The notes under the pieces are model-generated. The model did not search any database. It worked only from the letters and a program-made list of their open reading frames with translations, and was not told the DNA's origin. This document shows positions 16,175-24,521 of a stretch of 64,000 nt of DNA, piece by piece; the first letter of the stretch is position 1; each line of letters begins with the position of its first letter. A program made the translations under genes and the position numbers. This DNA is from Bifidobacterium breve (GTDB taxonomy: Bacteria; Actinomycetota; Thermoleophilia; Solirubrobacterales; Solirubrobacteraceae), in NCBI GenBank assembly GCA_945878865.1, contig CAMCUD010000001.1:124001-188000 (forward strand), read 5' to 3'.

Positions 16175-17297
16175 GCGTGTGCAGCGGCATCGGCTTGCCA
16201 CCTTCGGGCCTGACCCGGATCTCCAGCCGGCGCGCCTGGAAGTCCGTGGTGTTCGAGCACGACGTCAGCTCGCGGTAGCGCTGCTGGCCGGGCAGCCACG
16301 CCTCGAGGTCGTACTTCTTGGCGGCACTGGCGCCGAGATCGTTCACCGCGATGTTCACGACGCGGTAGGCCAGGCCGAGCTCGGTGAGGATCTCCTCCTC
16401 GATGCTCAGCAGCCGCTCGTGCTCGTTCACGGACTCGTCGGGCGTGACGAACGCGAACATCTCGACCTTGTCGAACTGATGCACGCGGAAGATGCCGCGG
16501 GTGTCGCGGCCGGCGGCGCCGGCCTCGCGGCGGAAGCACGGGCTGAACCCGGCGTAGCGGCGCGGGAGCGTCTCGCCGTCGAGGATCTCGCCGGCGTGCA
16601 GCGATGCGAGCGCGACCTCGCTCGTGCCGACGAGGTAGAGGTCGTCCTCGGGCACCGTGTAGATCTGCTGCTCGGTGTCCGGGAACATGCCCGTCCCGAA
16701 CAGCGCCTGTTCGCGGACGAGTACCGGCGGGATGACCGGCTCGAAGCCCTTGCCACGCAGCTTCTCCAGCGCCCAGCGCACGAGGGCGAACTCGAGGAAG
16801 ACGAGGTCGCCGCGCAGGTAGGCGAAACGCGCACCGGAGAGCCGCGCGCCGCGTTCCATGTCGATGCGCTCACCGGCGAGCTCGAGGTGGTCCTTGGCCT
16901 CGAACGCCGGCTCGAAGCGCGTGCCGACCTCGCGCAGGACGACGTCCTCGGGCTCGGCGGCCGTCGGGTCAGGAAGGTTCGGGAGCCGGGCCAGCGCGGG
17001 CTCGAGCTCGGCCTCGACGCCCTGCAGCTCCTCGGACAGCGACTTCACGCGGCCGGCGACCTCGCGCATGGTGGCGATGGCCGCGTCGGCGTCGCCTCCT
17101 TCCTTCTTCGCGCGCGCGATGGCCTGATTCGCCTCGTTCTGCTGGGCGCGCAGGCCTTCGATCTCCGGCAGGAGGGCGCGCCGGCGCTCGTCGAGCTCGA
17201 GCACGCGATCGACGTGGTCGGCGACGTCGCCGCCGCGGCGTGCCAGAGCGGCACGCACGGCGTCGGGGTCCTTGCGGATCAGCCGCAGGTCGAGCAT
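16038..17297 (-). CDS. serS: Seryl-tRNA synthetase
   Basis: A 419-residue class II aminoacyl-tRNA synthetase. The N-terminal [19 protein letters not shown] and the long antiparallel coiled coil (about 25-100) are characteristic. The catalytic domain has [10 protein letters not shown], motif 2 with [18 protein letters not shown] and [12 protein letters not shown], and motif 3 [17 protein letters not shown]. It charges tRNA-Ser with serine; two serine tRNAs lie elsewhere in this window. ATG 17297 gives the standard N-terminus. The cytochrome c gene lies 39 bp upstream on the same strand. No T-box-like leader was seen. Confidence 0.98.
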   Translation of the reverse strand: MLDLRLIRKDPDAVRAALARRGGDVADHVDRVLELDERRRALLPEIEGLRAQQNEANQAIARAKKEGGDADAAIATMREVAGRVKSLSEELQGVEAELEPALARLPNLPDPTAAEPEDVVLREVGTRFEPAFEAKDHLELAGERIDMERGARLSGARFAYLRGDLVFLEFALVRWALEKLRGKGFEPVIPPVLVREQALFGTGMFPDTEQQIYTVPEDDLYLVGTSEVALASLHAGEILDGETLPRRYAGFSPCFRREAGAAGRDTRGIFRVHQFDKVEMFAFVTPDESVNEHERLLSIEEEILTELGLAYRVVNIAVNDLGASAAKKYDLEAWLPGQQRYRELTSCSNTTDFQARRLEIRVRPEGGKPMPLHTLNGTAVAVGRTIVALLETGQQEDGSVVLPEVLVPFGAPARLEPAS

Positions 17298-17336
17298 GGG
17301 CCTGAGCCTATGCGGCGCGGCGGACCGGCGTCGGGA

Positions 17337-17735
17337 TCAGCCCTGCGGGCTGGCCGGCGCGGGCTTCTCGGCGCCCGCGTACTTCGCGAGGAAGTCCGCG
17401 ACCTTCTGGGCGTCCTCGCCCGTCAGGATGTTCTCCGGCATGATCGCGCCGGAGAAGCCGCCGTTGTGCAGCGCGTAGAGGACGTTCTGCTTCGTCTCCG
17501 CCCGCTGGTCGAAGTTCGGGCCGTCCACACGCTCGCGGTTGTTGATCTTGATCGCCGAACCCTCGGCGCCGACGCTGCTGAGCGTGTGGCAGCCGGAGCA
17601 GTTCTCCACGAAGAGGGTGGCGCCCTCTCGGTACTGCGGTGCGATGTCGGAGGTCTCGACGTTCTCCTTGCCGCAGGCCCCCAGGGCGAGGGCGGCGACG
17701 AGAGCGGCTGCGGGGATGATGATGCGGCGCGTCAT
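17337..17735 (-). CDS. Lipoprotein c-type cytochrome
   Basis: The 132-residue product has a lipoprotein signal (MTRRIIIPAAALVAALALGA followed by Cys), so it should be anchored on the outer face of the membrane. The mature domain has one haem-binding CSGCH motif (about residue 47) and a later Met in GAIMPENILTG as probable sixth ligand: a class I cytochrome c. It likely shuttles electrons in an aerobic chain. The gene diverges from a cupredoxin-like lipoprotein gene across only 20 bp, which suggests shared control and perhaps a shared redox role. Confidence 0.92.
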   Translation of the reverse strand: MTRRIIIPAAALVAALALGACGKENVETSDIAPQYREGATLFVENCSGCHTLSSVGAEGSAIKINNRERVDGPNFDQRAETKQNVLYALHNGGFSGAIMPENILTGEDAQKVADFLAKYAGAEKPAPASPQG

Positions 17736-17755
17736 GGGCGGCGCAGACTATAGGC
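17736..17755. promoter_or_regulatory. 20-bp divergent promoter region with palindromic CTATAG
   Basis: The 20 bp between the divergent cytochrome c (ATG 17735, minus) and cupredoxin (ATG 17756, plus) genes contain CTATAG (17748-17753). It is a perfect palindrome and reads TATAGT or TATAGG as a possible -10 element on both strands. -35 elements would have to lie inside the neighbouring genes. On the plus strand the spacing fits a start at ATG 17771 better than at 17756. Confidence 0.35.
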
Positions 17756-18163
17756 ATGATCTGCCGTTCGATGTCTCGTCGTCGCGCCATCCCCCTCGCC
17801 CTGGGCGCCCTCGCGCTGCTCCCGACCGGGTGCGGCGACGACCCCGTGCGCGTGTCCGACGGCGAGCTGCGAGTGACCCTCGACGAGTACGCGATCACCC
17901 CGAAGAAGGTCACCGTCCCCGCGGGCGAGCTGCGCATCGTCGCGCGCAACGTGGGCCGCCTCAATCACAATCTCCGCGTGGAACTGCCCCGTGAGAACCC
18001 CTCGACCCCCGAGCGCGCGATCGGCGGGACCCCGACCGCCAAGCCGGGTACGACGGTCGTCGGCACCGTGACGCTGGAGCCCGGCACCTACCGGATGGCC
18101 TCGACCATCTCCAACCAGGACGACCTCGGCATGTGGGGCGAGCTCACGGTGACCGGGCGATGA
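17756..18163 (+). CDS. Cupredoxin-like lipoprotein
   Basis: A 135-residue exported protein. MSRRRAIPLALGALALLPTG before a Cys combines a twin-arginine-like SRR with a lipobox-like end. ATG 17771 (MSRRR) is an alternative and perhaps better start than 17756. The mature part resembles a cupredoxin beta-sandwich (LRVTLDEYAITPKKVTVPAG, then NHNLRVEL with a His). The C-terminal Cys-x-x-His-x-x-Met copper ligands are missing: the equivalent region reads YRMASTISNQDDLGMWGELT. Copper binding is therefore doubtful. The stop overlaps the next gene by 4 bp (ATGA). Confidence 0.8.
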   Translation: MICRSMSRRRAIPLALGALALLPTGCGDDPVRVSDGELRVTLDEYAITPKKVTVPAGELRIVARNVGRLNHNLRVELPRENPSTPERAIGGTPTAKPGTTVVGTVTLEPGTYRMASTISNQDDLGMWGELTVTGR

Positions 18164-18642
18164 GCGCCGCCGACCCGCGGACCTTCCGCGACGCGATCGG
18201 CCGCTTCCCGACAGGGGTCTGCGTGGTGACGACGTTCGGCCCCGACGGCCCGGCGGGGTTGACCACCAACGCGGTCAGCTCGCTCTCGCTGGATCCCCTC
18301 TTGCTGCTCGTCTGCTTCGACAACGGGTCGCGGACGCTGCCCGCCGTGCGGTCGTCGGGGCGCTTCGGCGTCAACGTGCTCGCCGCCGGCCAGGAGGAGC
18401 TGGCGCGGGTGTTCGCATCCAAGGCGATGGCGGCGGAGAAGTTCGCGGCGGTGACGCACGTGGAGGAGCACGGGGTCCCGGTGCTGGACGGGGCGGCGGC
18501 GTGGATCGCCTGCTCGCTGACCGAGCTCGTGGCCGGCGGCGACCACACGATCGGGATCGGCGCGGTGTTGGGCACGCACAGCGCGCCGGAGCGCGAGCCG
18601 CTGGTGTTCGAGAGCGGGCGGTATCGGGTGCTGGCGCCCTGA
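18160..18642 (+). CDS. Flavin reductase-like FMN-binding protein
   Basis: A 160-residue split-barrel protein of the flavin reductase (HpaC/NtaB-like) domain family: FRDAIGRFPTGVCVVTT, GLTTNAVSSLSLDPLLLLVC and FGVNVLAAGQEELARVFA are characteristic. It should bind FMN or FAD and reduce it with NAD(P)H, supplying a monooxygenase or acting alone. The start ATG 18160 overlaps the stop of the cupredoxin-like gene, so the two are translationally coupled. No cognate monooxygenase is in the window. Confidence 0.9.
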   Translation: MSAADPRTFRDAIGRFPTGVCVVTTFGPDGPAGLTTNAVSSLSLDPLLLLVCFDNGSRTLPAVRSSGRFGVNVLAAGQEELARVFASKAMAAEKFAAVTHVEEHGVPVLDGAAAWIACSLTELVAGGDHTIGIGAVLGTHSAPEREPLVFESGRYRVLAP

Positions 18643-18660
18643 GCGGGCGGGCGCCCCGCC

Positions 18661-18711
18661 GGGGGTGTGGCCGAATACGGTCCGATCTCGACCGTTCTCG
18701 GCATCACCCCC
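18661..18711. terminator. Interrupted bidirectional hairpin
   Basis: Three paired blocks nest around a 7-nt loop: GGGGGTG/CACCCCC (18661-18667 with 18705-18711), GCCGA/TCGGC (18670-18674 with 18698-18702) and ACGGTC/GACCGT (18677-18682 with 18690-18695). It lies between the convergent flavin reductase (stop 18642) and metallophosphoesterase (stop 18713) genes. Confidence 0.6.
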
Positions 18712-18712
18712 C

Positions 18713-19447
18713 TCAGACCGGGATGACGTGTGAGGCGATGCCGTCGCCCGTCACCGCGTGCACCATCACGCCGGCCTGCGCGTCGGTGATCGCGACCAGG
18801 CCCGTCCCGTAGTCCGGCGCCAGCTGGATGTTCACCGAGGGCGCCGTGACGGCCACGACTCCGCCCACCGACGCCGCTGTCGTGAGGTGGAGGTGCCCGG
18901 CCACGACCCGGATCACGTTCGGGGCCGCCTCCAGCACCCGCGCCAGCTCGGCGCGCTGGTCGGCCGGCGGCGCCATCCCGTCCATCTGCTCGATCCCCAC
19001 GAGGTACGGCGGGTGGTGCATCGCCACGACCGTGGGCGTCAGCCGATCCTCGGCGAGCCGCTTGGCGACCCAGGCCACGTCGAGGTCCCCGTCGTCCGAA
19101 CCGGGGACGAGCGTGTCGCACGCCACGACCCGCACCCCGCCGTGCACGGAGACGGACTGCAGCCGCTCCTCCCCCGTCCCCGGAAGCCCGAACGCCGCGC
19201 GCATCCCGGCCCGGTCGTCGTGATTGCCCGGAAGCACGACCAGCGGGACGTCGAGCCGGGCGAGCTCCCGTGCGGCGTCCTCGTACTCGGACGACCCGCC
19301 GTCGTCCGCGATGTCCCCGGTCACGAGCACCGCGTCGGGCGCGACGCCGAGCCCAAGGATCCGGTCGACGCCGGCGCGGAGCTTCAGGACGCGCTCGGGC
19401 TCGTCGGCGCGCAGGTGGGAGTCGGTGATCTGGGCGAAGAGAGGCAC
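18713..19447 (-). CDS. Metallophosphoesterase (CpdA-like)
   Basis: A 244-residue calcineurin-like phosphoesterase read from GTG 19447. The metal-binding motifs appear in order: QITDSHL (D-x-H), VTGDIADDG (GD), LPGNHDDRAG (GNHD), AMHHPP and VVAGHLHLT (GHxH). It resembles class III cyclic-nucleotide phosphodiesterases such as CpdA/Rv0805, although the substrate cannot be fixed from sequence. The start is 4 bp after the stop of the MFS transporter gene, so the two probably form an operon. Confidence 0.88.
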   Translation of the reverse strand: MPLFAQITDSHLRADEPERVLKLRAGVDRILGLGVAPDAVLVTGDIADDGGSSEYEDAARELARLDVPLVVLPGNHDDRAGMRAAFGLPGTGEERLQSVSVHGGVRVVACDTLVPGSDDGDLDVAWVAKRLAEDRLTPTVVAMHHPPYLVGIEQMDGMAPPADQRAELARVLEAAPNVIRVVAGHLHLTTAASVGGVVAVTAPSVNIQLAPDYGTGLVAITDAQAGVMVHAVTGDGIASHVIPV

Positions 19448-19451
19448 CGGG

Positions 19452-21041
19452 TCAGGGTGCCGCAGCGTCCGGCGCCGCGTCGGGCGGGACGACGAAGTCC
19501 TGCTGACGCACGAGCATGTAGCCGGCGAGCGAGCCGAGCGCCGCAACGGCGGCGGCAATGAGCAGGAGCTCGTCGAGCGCGCCGGTGAAGGCCCCGTGCG
19601 CCATGTCGATGACCTGCCGACGTGCGGCGTCAGCCCACGGGCCGCCCGGCTCCGCCTCCACGGCGATCTCCCGGATTCGCCCGCTCGTCAGCGCACCGCT
19701 GTCAATCAGCGCCGAGATCGTGCCGCTCTTCGTGCCCGTCGGCGGGTCAGGCAACGGGTTCGCCGCGAAGGACTCCAGGAACTTCTGCCGGACCTCATGC
19801 TCGAAGAACGCTCCATACGCCGCGATCCCCGTCGCGATCCCGACCTGGCGGAACGTGTTGCCGATCCCACTCGCCATCCCGCTCTCGCGCGGATCCACCA
19901 CCCCCACCTGCGTCGATGCCAGCGGCGGGTTCGTCAGCCCGATCCCCGCGCCGCCGACGATGAAGCCGGCCAGCAGCGCGGTCCACCCCGAGGTCGGATC
20001 GACGAAGCGCATGAGGACGAGCCCCGCCGCCACGAGCGCCATCCCCGTGCCCAGCAGCAGCCGCACCGGCACGCGCGCCGACAGCCGGCCAGCCACAGGC
20101 GCCACGAAGAACGACATGAGCGTGATCGGCAGGAACCGCACGCCGGCCTCCAGCGGCGAGTAGCCCAGCACGTTCTGCACGTAAAGCGTGAGGTAGAGGA
20201 ACATCGAGAACAGCGAGGACGAGATGCAGAACGCGACGAGCGCCGCGCCCGCGAACGACCGGTTGCGAAACAGCGCGAGCTCGAGCATCGGGTGCTCGGC
20301 GCGCAGCTCGATCGCCACGAACGCGAGCAAGAGCAGGACCGAGCCGACCAGGAACCCGACGATGAGCGGGCTGCCCCACCCTTCCGTGTTCCCCCGGACC
20401 AGCGCGAACACGAGCAGGAAGAGGCCGCCGGAGAACGTCGCGAAGCCCGGGATGTCGAGCCGGCCGGGCCGCGGGTCGTGCGACTCGCGGACGTAGCGCA
20501 GCGTGATCGCGATCGCGAACACGCCGATCGGCACGTTGACGAAGAAGATCCACTCCCAGCCGATCGCCTCGACAATCGCCCCGCCGACCAGCGGGCCGAC
20601 GGCGACCGCCGCGCCGGTCACCGCGCCGAACGCGCCGAACGCCGTGCCCCGGTCGCGCCCGGTGAACGCCTGGGCGATGAGCGCGAGCGACGTGGCGAAC
20701 ATCATCGCGCCGCCGATCCCCTGCACGCCGCGCGCGAGGTTCAGCAGCAGCGGCGTGTGCGCGAGCCCGCACGCGATCGAGGACAGGCAGAAGACGACGA
20801 GGCCGAGCATGAAGATCAGCCGCCGCCCGACCCGGTCGGCCAGCGAACCCATCGTCAGCAGGAACGCGGCGAGCGTCAGCGCGTAGGCGTCGACGACCCA
20901 CTGCAGGTCGTTGAACGTGGAGTCCAGGTCGGACTGGATGTCCGGCAGCGCGACATTCACGACGGTGATGTCGAGCAGCAGCATGAAGATCGCGGTGCAG
21001 ACCGCGGCGAGCGTCCACCACTTGTTCGGCTCTCGGGACAT
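19452..21041 (-). CDS. DHA2-family MFS drug-efflux transporter (EmrB/QacA type)
   Basis: A 529-residue membrane protein with about 14 predicted transmembrane helices. Family signatures include motif A (GSLADRVGRRLIFM), LNLARGVQGIGGAMMF, and motif C (GPLVGGAIVEAIGWEWIFFV). DHA2 proteins are proton-driven exporters of hydrophobic or cationic compounds; the substrate here is unknown. A cytoplasmic C-terminal tail follows the last helix. It is followed by the metallophosphoesterase gene with a 4-bp gap. Confidence 0.92.
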   Translation of the reverse strand: MSREPNKWWTLAAVCTAIFMLLLDITVVNVALPDIQSDLDSTFNDLQWVVDAYALTLAAFLLTMGSLADRVGRRLIFMLGLVVFCLSSIACGLAHTPLLLNLARGVQGIGGAMMFATSLALIAQAFTGRDRGTAFGAFGAVTGAAVAVGPLVGGAIVEAIGWEWIFFVNVPIGVFAIAITLRYVRESHDPRPGRLDIPGFATFSGGLFLLVFALVRGNTEGWGSPLIVGFLVGSVLLLLAFVAIELRAEHPMLELALFRNRSFAGAALVAFCISSSLFSMFLYLTLYVQNVLGYSPLEAGVRFLPITLMSFFVAPVAGRLSARVPVRLLLGTGMALVAAGLVLMRFVDPTSGWTALLAGFIVGGAGIGLTNPPLASTQVGVVDPRESGMASGIGNTFRQVGIATGIAAYGAFFEHEVRQKFLESFAANPLPDPPTGTKSGTISALIDSGALTSGRIREIAVEAEPGGPWADAARRQVIDMAHGAFTGALDELLLIAAAVAALGSLAGYMLVRQQDFVVPPDAAPDAAAP

Positions 21042-21091
21042 GGCGGCGAGTCTGTCAGCCGCCCCCGCGGGCCGCGCCGGGTTTCAGACGC

Positions 21092-21535
21092 TCAGATCTC
21101 GACGATCGCGCGCAGCGCGAGGAACGCGACGACGAGCGCGGCGAGCGTCGCCACGCCCATCTCGCGCCGCAGGATCGCGATCACCACCGAGCGCTGCCCG
21201 GCCTCATCGAGGTCCTCCATCGCCTGCGCGTTCTCCAGACCCCGGGACTCGAGGACCTCGTGCGCGGAGGCGATCCGCACGCCCTCCGCGATGAACCCGA
21301 CGAGCACGGGCAGCAGCGCGTAGAGCCAGTACAGCCCGTTGCCGGGGTCGAAGCCCGCCACGTACAGGCCGCTGGCGACGAGCGCCTGCGCGATCGCGAA
21401 CCCCTGGCCGACCCGCGCCAGCGCCCAGAACGACCGGCTCGGAACCACCCGCCACCACTGCACGGCGCCGATCACGCCGGCGAGGCCGTTCGAGGCGACG
21501 GCGAGCCAGGCGGCGATGAGAGCGGCGGATTCCAC
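21092..21535 (-). CDS. Small four-helix membrane protein, unknown function
   Basis: Read from GTG 21535 the product is 147 residues with four hydrophobic segments: WLAVASNGLAGVIGAVQWW, FAIAQALVASGLYVAGF, LYWLYALLPVLVGFIAEGV and a C-terminal VATLAALVVAFLALRAI. A polar loop EVLESRGLENAQAMEDLDEA lies before the last helix. I do not recognise the family. It diverges from the nuo operon, with the nuo leader between. The start is uncertain because the frame is open further upstream. Confidence 0.6.
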   Translation of the reverse strand: MESAALIAAWLAVASNGLAGVIGAVQWWRVVPSRSFWALARVGQGFAIAQALVASGLYVAGFDPGNGLYWLYALLPVLVGFIAEGVRIASAHEVLESRGLENAQAMEDLDEAGQRSVVIAILRREMGVATLAALVVAFLALRAIVEI

Positions 21536-21583
21536 AGCGCGAGCGAGGGTAGTCCGGCGCACATTTCGGGCGGCCGAACTATC

Positions 21584-21626
21584 GTGCCGAGCGGCACTAA
21601 GTATCACCCTGTCACAAAGGGTGATA
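21584..21626 (+). promoter_or_regulatory. Two dyads in the nuo operon leader
   Basis: Two inverted repeats precede nuoA: GTGCCG-AG-CGGCAC (21584-21597) and a perfect TATCACCCT (21602-21610) / AGGGTGATA (21618-21626) with a 7-bp spacer. The second ends 17 bp before the nuoA ATG. They could be operators for a redox or growth regulator, or an RNA hairpin controlling nuoA initiation. No standard ribosome-binding site is visible between the second dyad and the ATG. Confidence 0.45.
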
Positions 21627-21643
21627 GAACGGTGGTCCCCCCG

Positions 21644-22000
21644 ATGCTTCGCTCGTATCTCCCCGCACTTGTCTTCATCTTCCTGGGCACAGGAATCGGC
21701 GTGCTGTTCGCGTTCGCGAACCGCTTCCTGGGCAAGGCGCGGCGGGTTCCGCACAAGGCGGATCCGTACGAGTGCGGCCTGCCGTCGGAGGTCAAGACCA
21801 ACTTCAAGTTCGGGATCAGCTTCTACCTGATCGCGATGCTGTTCATCCTGTTCGACCTCGAGGTCGTGTTCCTGTTCCCGGTCGCGATCCAGCTCGCGTC
21901 GTTCGGGACATTCGCGCTCATCGAGGTCGGCGTGTTCATCGCGCTGCTGGCGGTGGCGTTCGTCTACGTCTGGCGGCGAGGAGCTCTCTCATGGACGTGA
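21644..22000 (+). CDS. nuoA: NADH-quinone oxidoreductase subunit A
   Basis: A 118-residue protein with three transmembrane helices, first gene of the complex I operon. Family motifs: [20 protein letters not shown] (the loop Cys involved in active/deactive exposure in homologues) and [19 protein letters not shown]. NuoA packs beside NuoJ, NuoK and NuoH at the quinone entry region. ATG 21644 gives a normal-length subunit. The stop overlaps nuoB by 10 bp. Confidence 0.97.
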   Translation: MLRSYLPALVFIFLGTGIGVLFAFANRFLGKARRVPHKADPYECGLPSEVKTNFKFGISFYLIAMLFILFDLEVVFLFPVAIQLASFGTFALIEVGVFIALLAVAFVYVWRRGALSWT

Positions 22001-22722
22001 TCCGCTCGAAGCCGGGCGTGTTCCCCGGCATCGTCGAAGCGCCGTCGCAGCAGGATCTGAAGATCGAGCAGCGGCGCGCCCGCGACTTCCTCAAGGGCGA
22101 CCTCGCCGGCCAGGAGCTCGAGGAGTACGTCGAGTCGCGCCTGCTGACGACCACCCTGTCGAAGGCCGGCGCCTGGGCCGCGTCAAACGCGCTGTTCCCG
22201 GCGACGTTCGGCCTGGCGTGCTGCGCGATCGAGATGATGTCGATCGTCGCGTCGCGCGTCGACATCGCCCGCTTCGGCTTCGAGGCGTTCCGCGCCTCCC
22301 CGCGCCAGGCGGACATCATGATCCTGTCGGGCCGCGTCTCCATCAAGATGGCCCCGGTCGTCCGCCGCGTGTACGACCAGATGCTCGAGCCGAAGTGGGC
22401 CATCGCGATGGGCGCCTGCTCGAGCTCGATGGGCGTCTTCAACAACTACGCGATCGTCCCGGCGGACAAGTTCATGCCGGTCGACATCCACGTCCCCGGC
22501 TGCCCGCCGCGCCCGGAGGCGCTCGCCCACGGCATCCTCAAGCTGCGCAAGATGATCCAGGACGATCCCGACCTGGGCTGGCGCGCGCGCTACGACGCGG
22601 AGAAGACCGCCGAGCTCATGCCCGGCTACGAGCTGTCCGAGGAGCTGACCACGCCGCCGAGCGAGCCGTACGTCCTGGACGAGCCCGTCGCCGCGACCCC
22701 GACCGAGGGCGAAGGTGCCTGA
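21991..22722 (+). CDS. nuoB: NADH-quinone oxidoreductase subunit B
   Basis: The 243-residue protein carries the terminal N2 [4Fe-4S] cluster of complex I. Its ligands are the adjacent cysteines in [10 protein letters not shown], the Cys in [10 protein letters not shown] and the one in [11 protein letters not shown]2 hands electrons to the quinone held between NuoB and NuoD. Both termini are longer than in short homologues: about 50 residues precede the conserved core, and an acidic Pro/Thr tail of about 40 follows it. It overlaps nuoA by 10 bp and nuoC by 8 bp. Confidence 0.97.
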   Translation: MDVIRSKPGVFPGIVEAPSQQDLKIEQRRARDFLKGDLAGQELEEYVESRLLTTTLSKAGAWAASNALFPATFGLACCAIEMMSIVASRVDIARFGFEAFRASPRQADIMILSGRVSIKMAPVVRRVYDQMLEPKWAIAMGACSSSMGVFNNYAIVPADKFMPVDIHVPGCPPRPEALAHGILKLRKMIQDDPDLGWRARYDAEKTAELMPGYELSEELTTPPSEPYVLDEPVAATPTEGEGA

Positions 22723-23260
22723 CGCCACCGGGCTCGAGCTCCTCGCCGGGGAGCTGCGCGACGCCGACGCCGACGCCGTGCTGGACACCGTGCACGCGCA
22801 CGGCAAGGGCCAGATCGTCATCGCCCCCGAGAAGATCGGCTGGGCGCTGCAGCAGCTGCGCGGCAAGGGCTTCAAGAGCCTGATGAGCGTGCACGGGGTC
22901 GACTACTACCCCGAGGAGCCGCGCCTCGGCGTGCACTACGAGCTGCTCGACATGAGCAAGGTCGACCGGCTCACGGTGAAGCTCCGCGTGCCCGTCGACG
23001 CGCCGAACGTCCCGTCGGTGACGAACGAGTGGCCCACCGCGAACCACCAGGAGCGCGAGGTCTACGACATGTTCGGCGTCGTCTTCGACGGCCATCCGGA
23101 TCTGCGCCGCATCCTCATGCCCGAGGACTACGAGGGCTTCCCGCAGCGCCGGGACTTCCCCATCGGCGGCGAGCCGGTGCTCTTCACGGCCGACGAGGCG
23201 CTCGGCAAGGACTACACGCTGGGCATCGACCGGGACCCGAACGGAGAGGACGCCCTCTGA
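22715..23260 (+). CDS. nuoC: NADH-quinone oxidoreductase subunit C
   Basis: A 181-residue protein of the 30-kDa subunit family, starting at GTG 22715 inside the end of nuoB. The signature [18 protein letters not shown] and the following [20 protein letters not shown] are intact. It forms part of the peripheral arm next to NuoD; here the two are separate genes, unlike the fused NuoCD of enterobacteria. The stop and the nuoD start share one base (TGATG). Confidence 0.97.
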   Translation: MPDATGLELLAGELRDADADAVLDTVHAHGKGQIVIAPEKIGWALQQLRGKGFKSLMSVHGVDYYPEEPRLGVHYELLDMSKVDRLTVKLRVPVDAPNVPSVTNEWPTANHQEREVYDMFGVVFDGHPDLRRILMPEDYEGFPQRRDFPIGGEPVLFTADEALGKDYTLGIDRDPNGEDAL

Positions 23261-24519
23261 TGGCGACCACCGAGCGCAGCGCGTACCGCCAGATGGAGGA
23301 CTCCATCACGATGGACGCCCGCCTGGAGCGGTTCGGCACCGTCGACGGCGGCGAGCACGAGCTCCTGACGGTCAACCTCGGCCCGCACCACCCCGCCACG
23401 CACGGGGTGCTGCGCCTGCTCGTGACGCTCCAGGGCGAGGTCGTCATCGATCTGCGGCCGATCATCGGCTACGTCCACACCGGCATCGAGAAGACCGCCG
23501 AGCAGAAGAGCTACTGGAAGGCCATCCCCGTCGTCGAGCGGATGGACTACCTCGCGTACATGTTCAACGCGACCGCGTACTGCGGCGCGGTGGAGTCGCT
23601 CCTCGACCTCGAGGTGCCCAAGCGCGGCCAGTACCTGCGCGTCATCCACATGGAGCTCAACCGGATCATGAGCCACCTCGTGTGGCTCGGGACCAGCGCG
23701 CTGGACCTCGGCGCGATGTCGATGTTCTGGTTCTGCTTCCGCGAGCGCGAGCGGATCCTCGACCTCTTCGAGCAGTCGACCGGCCAGCGCATGCACACGC
23801 GCTACATCCAGGTCGGCGGCGTCATGGAGGACATCCCGCGGGGCTTCGAGGAGAAGCTGCGGGAGTTCATCGCGATCATGCCCAAGCGGGTCGGGCAGTA
23901 CCGCGACATGCTCTACAAGAACGAGATCGCCCTGCAGCGCCTGAAGGGGATCTGCCCGCTCGACGAGGAGTCGCTGCTGGCCCTCGGCGTCACCGGGCCG
24001 CTGCTGCGCGCCGCGGGCAACCCGTGGGATCTGCGCAAGGCCGATCCGTACTGCAGCTACGAGGACTTCGACTTCAAGATCCCGGTCGGCACCGAGGGCG
24101 ACAACTGGGATCGCCTCGCCGTGCGCCTCGCGGAGATGGAGCAGTCCGTGCGGATCATCGAGCAGGCGCTCGACGGCCTGCCCGAGGGGCCGCACATCAC
24201 CGAGGACCGCAAGATCGCGCTGCCGCCGCGCCACGAGCTCGGCACCTCGATGGAGGCGCTGATCCACCACTTCAAGCTCGTCACCGAGGGCTTCCGCGTC
24301 CCGCCGGGCGAGCACTACTACCCGATCGAGTCGCCCCGCGGCGAGCTCGGCTGCTTCGTGCGCGCCGACGGGTCGAGCAAGCCGGCGCGCGTGCACATGC
24401 GCGACCCGTCGTTCGTGAACCTGCAGGCGACCGCGCCGATGACCCGCGGCACGTACATCGCCGACCTCATCGCGACGCTCGCGATGCTCGATCCGGTCCT
24501 CGGAGGCATCGACCGCTAG
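23260..24519 (+). CDS. nuoD: NADH-quinone oxidoreductase subunit D
   Basis: The 419-residue 49-kDa subunit, related to the large subunit of NiFe hydrogenases. Motifs include NLGPHHPATHGVLRLL (with the quinone-binding His region), GYVHTGIEKTAE and PRGELGCFV. Together with NuoB it forms the quinone-reduction site. About 30 residues precede the conserved start ([20 protein letters not shown]). Confidence 0.97.
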   Translation: MATTERSAYRQMEDSITMDARLERFGTVDGGEHELLTVNLGPHHPATHGVLRLLVTLQGEVVIDLRPIIGYVHTGIEKTAEQKSYWKAIPVVERMDYLAYMFNATAYCGAVESLLDLEVPKRGQYLRVIHMELNRIMSHLVWLGTSALDLGAMSMFWFCFRERERILDLFEQSTGQRMHTRYIQVGGVMEDIPRGFEEKLREFIAIMPKRVGQYRDMLYKNEIALQRLKGICPLDEESLLALGVTGPLLRAAGNPWDLRKADPYCSYEDFDFKIPVGTEGDNWDRLAVRLAEMEQSVRIIEQALDGLPEGPHITEDRKIALPPRHELGTSMEALIHHFKLVTEGFRVPPGEHYYPIESPRGELGCFVRADGSSKPARVHMRDPSFVNLQATAPMTRGTYIADLIATLAMLDPVLGGIDR

Positions 24520-24521
24520 CC

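Noticed and set aside
14786-16201. N-terminal extension of metY to a 905-residue protein
   Set aside because: The extension is antisense to the degenerate GGDEF gene, and GTG 14785 has an AGGAGG site and gives the normal family N-terminus.
17298-17336. T-box leader upstream of serS
   Set aside because: The gap to the upstream gene is only 39 bp and contains no T-box sequence.
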